DNA of 64,000 nucleotides from Verrucomicrobiales bacterium. GTDB taxonomy: Bacteria > Verrucomicrobiota > Verrucomicrobiia > Limisphaerales > J093. The stretch is from the NCBI GenBank assembly GCA_015075445.1, contig JABTUJ010000040.1:31333-95332 (forward strand). The letters are read 5' to 3'. Each line of letters starts with the position of its first letter. Within the stretch, counting starts at the first letter, position 1. This document shows, one piece after another, positions 18,801-25,648 of the stretch. The notes beneath the pieces were generated by a model. The model searched no databases. It was not told the origin of the DNA and was given only the letters and a program-made list of their open reading frames with translations. Both the position numbers and the translations under genes were made by a program.

Positions 18801-18884
18801 TCCGGGAGTCGCGGCATCGGCGGTCCCGAGGATCGCATTGACATCCTTGGCTTTCGGGTGGTGGTAGGTGGTGGGTCGCGCTGA
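15804..18884 (+). CDS. Transmembrane Ser/Thr kinase with PEGA repeats and DGR-variable FGE-like C-terminus
   Basis: 1026 residues from the ATG at 15804; 46 in-frame upstream codons look non-coding. A Hanks-type kinase domain occupies residues ~35-290: ATP lysine in MAVKICLK, catalytic loop HRDLKPSN, metal motif DLG instead of DFG. A membrane segment (~302-320, AMAVGVLG-like) follows, then PEGA-type beta repeats (~350-750). From ~770 there is a formylglycine-generating-enzyme/sulfatase-modifying-factor domain (NSLGLKFVPV, HPVVGVSYDDAAAFCAWL, GNVMEWCSDWYG). The last ~45 residues, RGASWLNGSHAAFLASG to GFRVVVGG, are the variable repeat of a diversity-generating retroelement, with the template 130 bases downstream. 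FGE-like domains take the C-type lectin fold, the usual DGR target. I infer an outside-facing, diversified ligand binder controlling an inside kinase. Confidence 0.9.
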   Translation: MATQQTIVKPDFPEALLRMEDGGALQPPILFGRFELRQLVRRSHMSLLCRGTRGDTGEAMAVKICLKTADRARFEREIKHTHSIRFAAVIKIQPGDVGVTKDGCPFYAMPWIEGPTLGAFLEDKRRSADEKLRAVEELARIVAVLHEKGVCHRDLKPSNVMVEGGRCESIKLLDLGLARSEADDLTLTGVHVGGTPGYYPPWSVERPGLIKTFERQWDVYSLAVILVGALTGVRPAGESDPNFTPEGVKELLRKHLPGDRRFDALLARCLAADPNQCPPSADDFYTAFRACRGLRHRPARTLPYAMAGVLGLALLAGAHEGLRRLAPERYEIARAWLLGAGTLPPPNEPIVAPPDPRILSYSNATVRLSVSPPGSGVHVINHRANGVVLTNLTVTASGEVDLLLPEDPAADYGLLVFKAGYHEYRQSLKPGSGPIEVRLERLRSELEFRSTPGALIELRHADGETRMAGPVPAGGQLLVQSLDEGDWTWRITRADYETTTGKVTGLAWGKKQVVDRPLQPLPGRLSVVGHPTMEVWRGNTRLQPTDGWIPLAAGAQDLELRRRGFRSQALRVEILPNRDLSRVAEPFVPEAGTLRVSLDLPAAAAEWFAQATKRLSLDGVPLNPGSFPHTEEDVGAGSHTVRLEVDGFTSEERLVEIRDGEVSEVRFALQLLPARLTVVSEPADAEVFRGESRLGRTGAELSIPPLERLELEVRAAGWRTARLLVPAVSPGGAHRQEVKLEDRDDLYRRALNDLRTRSLLQATRESPWTNSLGLKFVPVAGTGVLFCIWETRVQDFEAFVQATGHDATQGMSSLRKDGWKHHGDTWKSPGFRQGPTHPVVGVSYDDAAAFCAWLTAKEQREGRLPAGWTYRLPTDSEWSAAAGNTSYPWGDAWPPPKDAGNYAGEEAKDENWPDNCIVPPNWRDRFPRTAPVGNFAPNPFGLYDLGGNVMEWCSDWYGKAMNTDEVRRLMPELDQDHLNTARVLRGASWLNGSHAAFLASGSRGIGGPEDRIDILGFRVVVGGGSR
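18741..18878 (+). repeat. DGR variable repeat (VR)
   Basis: The segment begins ACCGCTCGCGTGTTGCG and ends in GGCTTTCGGGTGGTGGT, both shared with the template at 19012. It codes for the C-terminus of the kinase receptor and ends 6 bases before its stop. Over the 69-nt collinear core, 14 of 20 template adenines are replaced, against 10 of 49 other bases. One extra codon lies between TGG and CAC. The adenine bias is the DGR signature; the non-adenine changes suggest drift. Confidence 0.85.
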
Positions 18885-18934
18885 GGCCGTTCCTCCTTCT
18901 TTCCCTTTATGTGAACCTCTTACCCTTTTCCCCT

Positions 18935-18949
18935 GCGCGCGAAGCGCGC
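18935..18949 (+). other. Candidate DGR hairpin downstream of VR
   Basis: GCGCGC, GAA, GCGCGC forms a short perfect GC stem about 50 bases after the target gene stop. DGRs commonly need a small hairpin/cruciform just downstream of the VR for efficient homing. Position and form fit; function is inferred. Confidence 0.5.
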
Positions 18950-19011
18950 CGGAAATTTCTTGATGATTTCGGCCCGGCGAAGACCGGGCTGGAAGTGGAA
19001 GACCGGACCAA

Positions 19012-19143
19012 ACCGCTCGCGTGTTGCGTGGGGCTTCGTGGAACAACAACCACGCGGCCAACCTGGCTTCCGGGTATCGCAATCACAACACGCCCGAGAA
19101 TCGTAACGACAACAACGGCTTTCGGGTGGTGGTGGGCGGGTCG
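19012..19143 (+). ncRNA. DGR template repeat (TR) / template RNA core
   Basis: An untranslated near-copy of the VR in which variable codons are AAC or AAT. Conceptually it reads RGASWNNNHAANLASGYR, then N-rich residues, and ends GFRVVVGG. AAC codons allow adenine mutagenesis to reach many residues but no stop codons, the standard DGR template design. It lies between the target gene and avd/RT on the plus strand, so a transcript continuing into the RT would contain it. There is no start codon or open gene of its own. Confidence 0.88.
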
Positions 19144-19299
19144 TTGCGGAAGGCATTCGGCAGAAGCTGGCGAGGTGCGCCGCGGGCTTCCGGCCTGCGT
19201 CGCGAGAGCCGAGAGGAATCGCCTAACCCGGTCCTCCACGCCCCTGCGGGGGAAAAGACGCGGCGACGGGCCGTGGCCGGTAGGCCACCCGGCCGAAAG

Positions 19300-19680
19300 T
19301 CACGGCCCGCCATCTCCTGCCTCAGGGGACCGTTGGCGTCGGGTCTCCAGCGACTTCAACCAGCCACCGATCATGCGCCCGACTTCATCCAATTGGCCGG
19401 CCACGAACCGGAGCTGCTGCTGGCTGATCCAGCCGCGTTCGGCGATCAGACGCCAAAAGACCCGCAGCTTCTCGAGCGTGACGTTGATCTTCCGCAGCGG
19501 CGTCGCTTTGACCGATGCCGGGGCATATATCGCCTCTATGGTGAACTCCAGGCAGTCAAGTGTCAGCCGGTCGGCCCGCTCCCCGAAGGTGAAGCGGTGG
19601 CTGCGGGGCAGCCCGGCAGTGCGGTCGAGTGACCAGCCGGTGAGATCCACCAGCAGGGTGTAAACAGGAGGGCGGTTCAT
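19300..19680 (-). CDS. avd: DGR accessory variability determinant (Avd)
   Basis: 126 residues from the ATG at 19680. It matches the bacterial Avd four-helix-bundle family: VYTLLVDLTGW, then LPRSHRFTFGERADRLTL, LEKLRVFWRLIAERGWIS and VAGQLDEVGRMIGGWLK. Avd is a basic pentamer that binds the RT and template RNA and is needed for mutagenic homing. It is antisense to the TR, target and RT. Its ATG overlaps the RT ATG (shared CATG), and the RT ribosome site lies within avd codons 3-5. Longer in-frame starts exist at 19692 and 19716. No good ribosome site precedes any of them. Confidence 0.85.
   Translation of the reverse strand: MNRPPVYTLLVDLTGWSLDRTAGLPRSHRFTFGERADRLTLDCLEFTIEAIYAPASVKATPLRKINVTLEKLRVFWRLIAERGWISQQQLRFVAGQLDEVGRMIGGWLKSLETRRQRSPEAGDGGP
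19666..19671 (+). promoter_or_regulatory. Shine-Dalgarno site of the DGR reverse transcriptase
   Basis: AGGAGG lies 7 bases before the ATG at 19679, ideal spacing. It fixes the RT start there rather than at the in-frame ATG at 19715. The same bases code for part of avd on the other strand. Confidence 0.7.
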
Positions 19681-20815
19681 GGGGTTGTTCATCAGACGAT
19701 TGACAAACTGGAGCATGGCCGATGTGGCGGCCTGGGCCAACCTGCGCGCCGCCAGCCGCCAAGCGGCCCGCGGCAAGCGCCGCCGCCCGGACGTCGAGAC
19801 CTGGCTGCTGCGGGAGGAGACCGAACTGCGACAGCTACGCGAAGAACTGCGACAAGGCTCCTACAAGCCCGGCCGCTACCAGTTCTTCGTGATCCACGAA
19901 CCGAAACGGCGGGAAATCGCCGCCGCTCCGTTCCGCGACCGGGTGGTGCATCATGCGCTGTGCCGCTGGATGGCGCCCGTGCTGCAGAGTCGCTTCATTG
20001 CCCGGAGCTTCTCCTGCCAGGTGGGCAAAGGCACCACCGCGGCACGGGAGTGCTGCCGACGCCTGACCAATCAGTTCCCGTACGTGCTCAAGTGTGATGT
20101 GCGGAAGTTCTACCCCAGCATGGATCACGCCCTCCTGCTGGGGCAACTCGAGGGCGTGAGCCGCTGTCCCCAGGTGAGTGCACTCACGCGGAGCATCGTA
20201 GACAGCTACCACAGCGGCCCGGACGCACCGGTGGAGCTGTTTCCCGGAGACGACTGGGTGACAGCGTTCGCCCGCCCCCGCGGCTTGCCCATCGGCAACC
20301 TCACCAGCCAGCTCTGGGGGAACTTCTATCTGGACGCTCTGGATCACTGGATCACCGAGGCGCAGCGGCACGGCGCCTATCTGCGGTACACGGACGATTT
20401 CCTGCTCTTCGGCGAGGACAAGGAACGGTTGTGGGACTTGCGGTCGGGGATCGTCACGGGCTTGACCGCACTCCGGCTGAAACTCGCCGAGCCCAAGAGC
20501 CGGCTCCTGGCCACACGGGAGGGTGTCCCCTTCTGCGGTTTCCGGTTCCTACCCGGCGCACGCCCCCGGATCATGGGCGCCACCAAGCGTCGCTTCGAGC
20601 GTCGCCGCCGTGAATTGGCCCGCTCGAGAAAACTGTCACGGCTGACCCAGAGCGTGTTTGCGTGGTACCAGTTCAGCCGCGAAGCCAACAGCGAGGGCTT
20701 ACGCCGGGCTTACGCCCGCCGGGCGGTTGGGGTGAGGCGGGTTGGGCAAGCACAGCCCTCGGGCAGGCGCACTGGCAGGGCCGAACAGGAACCTATGTTG
20801 GCGCATCCCTTATGA
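19679..20815 (+). CDS. DGR-type reverse transcriptase
   Basis: 378 residues. RT blocks: AAPFRDRVVHHALCRWM (RT1), KCDVRKFYPSMDHALLL (RT3), GLPIGNLTSQLWGNFYLDAL (RT4), YLRYTDDFLLFGEDK (RT5), then CGFRFLPG. The IGNLTSQ signature in block 4, in place of QG...SP, is characteristic of DGR enzymes. The catalytic box is YTDD, an uncommon variant of Y(M/A)DD with both aspartates kept. There is no maturase or endonuclease domain. The enzyme makes adenine-mutagenised cDNA from the TR and writes it into the VR. A perfect AGGAGG precedes the start. The stop TGA overlaps the ATG of the next gene (ATGA), so the sigma factor is probably translationally coupled. Confidence 0.92.
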   Translation: MGLFIRRLTNWSMADVAAWANLRAASRQAARGKRRRPDVETWLLREETELRQLREELRQGSYKPGRYQFFVIHEPKRREIAAAPFRDRVVHHALCRWMAPVLQSRFIARSFSCQVGKGTTAARECCRRLTNQFPYVLKCDVRKFYPSMDHALLLGQLEGVSRCPQVSALTRSIVDSYHSGPDAPVELFPGDDWVTAFARPRGLPIGNLTSQLWGNFYLDALDHWITEAQRHGAYLRYTDDFLLFGEDKERLWDLRSGIVTGLTALRLKLAEPKSRLLATREGVPFCGFRFLPGARPRIMGATKRRFERRRRELARSRKLSRLTQSVFAWYQFSREANSEGLRRAYARRAVGVRRVGQAQPSGRRTGRAEQEPMLAHPL

Positions 20816-21423
20816 GTTCCTCATCGACACTCACGCTCCTCTCACGGATGCGGCATGGCGATAATGACGCCTATAGCGCGTTCTGCCGGAAGTACACCCC
20901 TCGGGTTCTGGGCTTCTTGCGCCACAAGTTGCGTCTGGCCGAGCAAGACGCGGAGGATGTATGGCAGGAAGGCCTGTTGAAACTGAGTCAGAGCAGCCTG
21001 CAGCACTACGAAGCGGACAAGAGAGACTTCTTCTCTTGGCTGATGCTTCTTCTGAAGTGCATGGTGTGTGACCGATGGCGAAGGGAAGGTACCCAGAAAC
21101 GCGGCGGGCATTGTATCACCGTGTCGGGCGATCAGCCATTGTGGGCAGACGCCCCAGAGGGTGCGACCATCTTCGAGGCGCTGGAGGACGAAACCCAAGT
21201 GGATTTCGCGCGGACGAGGGAAGCGGTGGCCGAATCACTGGAGGCAATGCTGCGCGATTACCCTGGTGAAGAGGCCAAGCTTTACCTCCACTGGTTCTGG
21301 GCTCAGGACGTCTTGGACCAAAAGGAATTCGCCGCCTCGGTCGGTAAGACGCCTAATCAATGGAGGTACATCAAGGAATGCGTGGAGGCCCACCTCCGCA
21401 AGCGTTGGGACAAGGACCTATGA
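20812..21423 (+). CDS. ECF-type RNA polymerase sigma factor coupled to the DGR RT
   Basis: 203 residues. The sigma-2 region is visible (DAYSAFCRKYTPRVLGFLRH, then LAEQDAEDVWQEGLLKL and FFSWLMLLLKCMVCDRWRR). A sigma-4-like helix-turn-helix near the C-terminus (DQKEFAASVGKTPNQWRYIK) follows a long linker. The start lies inside the RT stop codon (ATGA), with no ribosome site of its own. An FHA gene follows after 19 bases. ECF factors redirect RNA polymerase to a small regulon; here the natural signal source is the DGR-tailed kinase upstream. It is clearly diverged from the two sigma factors at 44 and 56 kb. Confidence 0.85.
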   Translation: MSSSSTLTLLSRMRHGDNDAYSAFCRKYTPRVLGFLRHKLRLAEQDAEDVWQEGLLKLSQSSLQHYEADKRDFFSWLMLLLKCMVCDRWRREGTQKRGGHCITVSGDQPLWADAPEGATIFEALEDETQVDFARTREAVAESLEAMLRDYPGEEAKLYLHWFWAQDVLDQKEFAASVGKTPNQWRYIKECVEAHLRKRWDKDL

Positions 21424-21442
21424 CCGTGATCGCCCGCCTTTC

Positions 21443-21889
21443 ATGAACACGCCCACAGATCAGACGACGTCCCGCCCGACGTCCGCCGAAATCGAACTCC
21501 TCCAGACGCGATTGCTGGACAGCAAACCGCTGCTCGATGCCTTCCCCGGCCCGTTGCCGGCTCCGTGCTTGTTGCGACGGGTGCTGGATACGGGTGGCGG
21601 GGATGTGGAAGCCCTTCCGCTGCTGGGTGTGGTGGTCATCGGCCGCCAGAGTGATCCACCGTTTGGATTTCCTGACGACGGTTCCCTGAGTGGCCGCCAC
21701 TTCCGCATCCTGGTGGGCCCCCGCGGTCGGTGCTATGCGGAGGATCTGAATTCCACGAACGGGCTTTGGGTCAACGGCCGCCGGGTCAAGCAGCGGTTGC
21801 TCGTGCACGGCGATGCCATCCACGCTGGGAACCAGGACTGGGTGTTCCACGATGGCGGCCCCTTGGACCCGGAAGACATCGCGGAATAG
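21443..21889 (+). CDS. FHA-domain protein of the DGR cassette
   Basis: 148 residues. Residues ~60-140 form an FHA domain with the conserved phosphothreonine-binding loops: GVVVIGRQSD, GSLSGRHFRI and LNSTNGLWVNG. The first 55 residues are a helical, non-conserved extension. FHA domains bind phosphothreonine peptides and are classic readers of Hanks-type kinase output. It follows the sigma gene after 19 bases on the same strand, giving RT-sigma-FHA as one operon. It could link the receptor kinase to the sigma factor; no other effector domain is present. Confidence 0.88.
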   Translation: MNTPTDQTTSRPTSAEIELLQTRLLDSKPLLDAFPGPLPAPCLLRRVLDTGGGDVEALPLLGVVVIGRQSDPPFGFPDDGSLSGRHFRILVGPRGRCYAEDLNSTNGLWVNGRRVKQRLLVHGDAIHAGNQDWVFHDGGPLDPEDIAE

Positions 21890-22328
21890 GATCGCGCGCG
21901 CGAAGAATCCCACGAAGGCTTGTGATAGAGGCTCTCGATACGTCATTCGTCGAGGTCAACGAGGCTCGGAGGGTCCAACACGACATGGGGCCTCCAACGG
22001 CGCAGGGCACCGGCCCGGAAATTCACCGTGTCCTCGAAGATCACCTTCCGGCGATGTTCGACTGCGATTACCCCCGACCCCATGTACTCGGCCTCTTCCT
22101 GAGACCTTCTTCGAGCTGGCCTGCCGCTCTCCGCTGTCGTCGTCATCGAATCCTCACGTTGGAAACAGTCCGATCCCCGTTGTGTAGCCCGGATACTTCG
22201 CCCCAGGCCCATGCCTCCGACAGTTGTGGAGAAACCGATGCCGTTGCACCAGGATAACCGCGGCGCCCCGGCAAACGTCGGGACACGACACTTGCCCTTC
22301 ACACGAACGCATCCGACACTCCGCTCCC
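21890..22328. other. Intergenic region, one possible small gene
   Basis: Apart from the small minus-strand frame at 21943-22146 nothing is recognised. No strong terminator was seen after the FHA gene. Confidence 0.4.
21943..22146 (-). CDS. Possible small protein of unknown function
   Basis: 67 codons starting MTTTAESGRPARRRSQ, rich in basic residues, with no recognised domain. The ATG at 22146 has a GAGG five bases upstream, the main support for translation. It points towards the DGR operon (convergent with the FHA gene). It could equally be a chance frame. Confidence 0.35.
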   Translation of the reverse strand: MTTTAESGRPARRRSQEEAEYMGSGVIAVEHRRKVIFEDTVNFRAGALRRWRPHVVLDPPSLVDLDE

Positions 22329-24389
22329 ATGCAAGCCTGGCGTTCCGCTTTCGCAGCTTCCTTGCTGCTTGCCCTGACGGCGTACCCCGCCGCCGAGCCC
22401 ACCGCCGCCGACCGCGCACTTGCCGCGTACTTCGCCGCCGAAGTCCGGCAGATCGCCGACCCCTGCCTGGCCGACGTCTCGACGCTCGCCGATTGGCAGG
22501 CGCAACGGGAAGAGCGGCGCCGCCAGCTCTTCGACATGCTCGGCCTGTGGCCCTTGCCTTCCCGCACCCCGCTCCAGCCCGTCGTCACCGGCACCGTCGA
22601 GCACGAATCGTTCACGGTCGAGAAGCTCCATTTCCAGTCGCTTCCCCGCCTTTACGTCACCGCCAACTTCTACCTGCCCAGGGAACGCTCCGGCCCGGTG
22701 CCCGCCATCCTCTACGTGTGCGGCCACGCGATGGTGAAGACGAACAACGTCAGTTGCGGCAACAAGACCGCCTACCAGCATCACGGCGCCTGGTTCGCCC
22801 GTCACGGGTACGCCTGTCTCATGCTCGATACCCTTCAGCTCGGCGAAATCGAGGGCGACCACCACGGCACCCATCGGCTCGGTCAATGGTGGTGGAACAG
22901 CCGCGGCTACACGCCCGCCGGCGTCGAGGCCTGGAACTGCGTCCGCGCCCTCGATTACCTGGAGACCCGCCCTGAGGTGGACGCCGCCCGGTTCGGCATG
23001 ACCGGGCGCAGCGGCGGTGGCAGCTACACCTGGACCACCGCGGCCCTCGATGAACGCATCAAGGCCGCCGCGCCCGTGGCCGGCATCACCGACCTCCACA
23101 ACCACGTCGTGGATGGCGCGGTCGAGGGACACTGCGACTGCATGTTCTTCCTCAATGCCTATCGTTGGGATTTCGCCCTCAACGCTGCCCTCATCGCGCC
23201 CCGTCCCCTCCTGCTAGCGAACACCGACACCGATTCCATCTTCCCGCTCGACGGCGTGCTGCGCGTCCATGCTCAGACGCGTCGGATCTACCGGCTGTAC
23301 GACGCGGACGCGAAGCTCGGCCTGGTGATCGGCCCCGGTGGGCATCGGGATACCCAGGACCTGCAAGTGCCCGTGTTCCGCTGGTTCAACCAGCATCTCA
23401 AAGGCGAAGACCCGCTCATCACCCAGGCGGCCGGCAAGTGGTCCGATCCCCTCCCGCTGCGGGTTTTCAACTCGTTGCCGTCTGACCAGCGCAACACCCG
23501 GATCCAGCAGGAGTTCGTGCCCGTGGCATCGCCGCCGCCGCTGGCCAGCGAAGCCGAACGCGATGCCGTCCGCCAGCAGCTCCGGGAGCGCGTCTTTGGT
23601 GGCTGGCCGCAGGAACCGGCGACACCCACCTCGGCGCCAGCGACACCGCCCGCCGTCCAGGCCGCCGCGACGCACGACGGTCTCGAGCTCCAGGTCATCA
23701 CCTTCGAGAGCCAGCCGCATGTGCCGCTAACCCTCTACGCCCTGTCCGCCGCCCCGCATCGGGAGGGGCCGACGGAGCTGCGCGTCGTGGACACGGCCGG
23801 TTGGTTGAACGCCGCGCTCGTGTTCGCGGCCGGTTTTGGCGAAGCCGTGCCCGCTGGTGTCCCCGTCGCCGAACCGGATGCCGAGGCGCGCGAGGAGTTC
23901 GCGGCCTTGAAGACCCGCTTGCTCGAGCAGGGTGGAAGCGTGGTCTGGTTCGCGCCGCGCGGACTGGGCCCGGGGGTGTGGTCGGGCGACGAACGGAAAC
24001 AGACACACATCCGTCGCCGGTTCATGCTGCTGGGTCAGACGCTCGACGGCATGCGGGTGTGGGACATCCATCAAGCGCTGGCGGCCTGGCGCCGCGTTGC
24101 CCCGAGCTCCGCGGGGGCGCCGCTGCTTTCGGGCCAGGGCGGCATGGCTGTCAACACGCTGTATGCCGCGCTGTTCGAGCCGCGCGATTCCGTGCGGCAA
24201 TCTGCGCGACCTGCGGCTCACCTGAGCCGGTGGGGCGAGCCTCGAGAACGCCGTATCTGCGGCCGGGTCCGGGCAGCAGCGCCCTCCACGCGGTGCAGGT
24301 GCCCGGACTATCTCAATGTGCTCCGCGTGCTCGACGTCCCTCAGGCCCTCGCCTGGGCGCGCACGCATTGCTCCGTCACCGTGCGGTAG
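22329..24389 (+). CDS. Secreted acetyl-xylan-esterase-like alpha/beta hydrolase, C-terminus disturbed
   Basis: 686 residues from the ATG at 22329. MQAWRSAFAASLLLALTAYP is a signal peptide. The alpha/beta hydrolase fold is clear in the first 400 residues: VPAILYVCGHAMVK, then the nucleophile motif GMTGRSGGGSYT, acid region ANTDTDSIFPLDG and catalytic His in VIGPGGHRD. Such proteins deacetylate plant polysaccharides or act as other esterases. A second hydrolase-like half follows (~450-680). Around residues 620-660 (24190-24300) the sequence turns arginine- and cysteine-rich before a family-like end, DYLNVLRVLDVPQALAWA. I suspect a pair of compensating frameshifts there. Confidence 0.75.
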   Translation: MQAWRSAFAASLLLALTAYPAAEPTAADRALAAYFAAEVRQIADPCLADVSTLADWQAQREERRRQLFDMLGLWPLPSRTPLQPVVTGTVEHESFTVEKLHFQSLPRLYVTANFYLPRERSGPVPAILYVCGHAMVKTNNVSCGNKTAYQHHGAWFARHGYACLMLDTLQLGEIEGDHHGTHRLGQWWWNSRGYTPAGVEAWNCVRALDYLETRPEVDAARFGMTGRSGGGSYTWTTAALDERIKAAAPVAGITDLHNHVVDGAVEGHCDCMFFLNAYRWDFALNAALIAPRPLLLANTDTDSIFPLDGVLRVHAQTRRIYRLYDADAKLGLVIGPGGHRDTQDLQVPVFRWFNQHLKGEDPLITQAAGKWSDPLPLRVFNSLPSDQRNTRIQQEFVPVASPPPLASEAERDAVRQQLRERVFGGWPQEPATPTSAPATPPAVQAAATHDGLELQVITFESQPHVPLTLYALSAAPHREGPTELRVVDTAGWLNAALVFAAGFGEAVPAGVPVAEPDAEAREEFAALKTRLLEQGGSVVWFAPRGLGPGVWSGDERKQTHIRRRFMLLGQTLDGMRVWDIHQALAAWRRVAPSSAGAPLLSGQGGMAVNTLYAALFEPRDSVRQSARPAAHLSRWGEPRERRICGRVRAAAPSTRCRCPDYLNVLRVLDVPQALAWARTHCSVTVR

Positions 24390-24857
24390 GATTGGCCGAG
24401 CCACCGCGTTCGAAAGGGAGCGCGGCCGCCCCGGCCGCTCCGACCCGCGCCCCCGCGGGTCGGTGTCGGATCGTCGTGGGGCCTCCACCCGAGTGGACCC
24501 ACGCTCCGACCCGCCCCGCGGGTCGGCGTTGGAAGATCGTCGTGGGCCTCCGCCCGGTGGACCCGCAAAGGGGTTCACGAGGGCGCCAGACCCAGCGCCA
24601 GACGGGCGCGGTCCGATCGGATCTACGCTGCGCGGGGCGGCGGCAGCCAGGTACCCCGAGAAGGGGCGCGGCCGCCCGGCCGCATCCAGGCCGCGCCCGC
24701 GGTCGGCGTTGGAGGATCGTCGTGGGGCCTCCACCCGGTGGACCCACGCAAAAGGGTTCGGCGAGGGCAGCGAACCCAGCGCCCGAGGCGGGCGCGGTCC
24801 CGATCGGGAGTCTGCGCTGCGCGGGGCAGTCGTGGACGGGAGCGCCGATGAAATTGC
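24390..24857. repeat. GC-rich degenerate tandem repeats
   Basis: A 40-nt unit (core ATCGTCGTGGGGCCTCC, then GGTGGACCC) occurs at about 24460, 24522 and 24702. The last two are embedded in a longer repeat of ~180 bases that includes GGGGCGCGGCCGCCCGG. On either strand the translation is Arg/Pro/Gly/Ala-rich and looks non-coding. It fills the gap between the esterase and the pseudopilin. Confidence 0.6.
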
Positions 24858-25584
24858 CTACCGCAGCCGCGTGTAGGGTTCCTCTTCCCAGTTGTTGGCG
24901 GGCCAGAGGAAGCTGTTCACCGCGCCGTCCTGGCGCAGGCAAAGGTCTTTGATGTTGGTCTTCTTCGCGAAGCTCTTGGCCAGGTCGCACGTGTTGCCAG
25001 TCCAGCCGCTGAAAAGGTGGCGATGCCACGGGCGAAGCAGCCACGATGAAGCGCGTGCTCCAACGCGCCAGTTGGTCCCTCGAGCCGCTCTTGCCTTCCG
25101 CCGTCGTCTGCGCAGGGGCCGAGGGATGGCTAGCCCTGGTGGTGAACTCGCCGAAATACTCCCAGCCCAGGTCAATCGTGATGCGTCCCCGCGTCCGGTC
25201 TGACAGGCAGACGAACGAGTTGGTGTTCTCCACGTAACCCTTCTCGAGGTAGGGCTGGTTGCCGCCGGGATATCCGTAGGTTTTGTTCGTCGGATTCACC
25301 AGGTACAGCGGCGGGCGATCGCGATGGTCGTCCCGATACATCATGATGCCCAGCCCGATCTGGCGGAGGTTGTTGGTGCAGTGCATCCGCCGGGCGTTCT
25401 CCTTTGAGCGACCCAACAGCGGCAGGAGCATCCCGGCCAGGATCGCGATGATGGCAATCACGACCAGGAGCTCGATGAGCGTGAAGGCCCAGGGGCCGCC
25501 GCCGCGGACCCGTCGGCCGGTGCGTTGCCACGCCGGGTGCCCCACGGACTGCCCGTCGGCGTTCGGACTGCTATCGTTCTTCAT
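24858..25584 (-). pseudogene. Type II secretion-like pseudopilin, frameshifted
   Basis: The ATG at 25584 gives a ~45-residue leader, then the prepilin signature FTLIELLVVIAIIAILAGML and a pseudopilin body (NNLRQIGLGIMMYRDDH, FVCLSDRTRGRI). Near 25030 the frame is lost. The proper C-terminus continues in another frame (GNTCDLAKSFAKKTN, then DGAVNSFLWPANNWE) to a stop at 24858. One indel therefore splits the gene. These DUF1559-type pseudopilins are abundant in this phylum and their individual roles are mostly unknown. Either a real pseudogene or a sequence error; the intact C-terminal frame favours a recent or artificial event. Confidence 0.75.
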
Positions 25585-25648
25585 GCCGTTCTTCGGGCGG
25601 CGTGTCAGGCCTCGACAGCCCGACACGCTGCGATAACCGGCCGCCCGT

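Noticed and set aside
18911..19663. 250-codon plus-strand frame across the TR and avd region
   Set aside because: Thr/Arg/Ser-rich with no domain. The TR is read out of its meaningful frame and the minus strand encodes a clear Avd.
24390..24857. Coding continuation of the pseudopilin
   Set aside because: The extended frame is Arg/Pro/Gly-rich repeats; the real C-terminus lies in another frame and stops at 24858.
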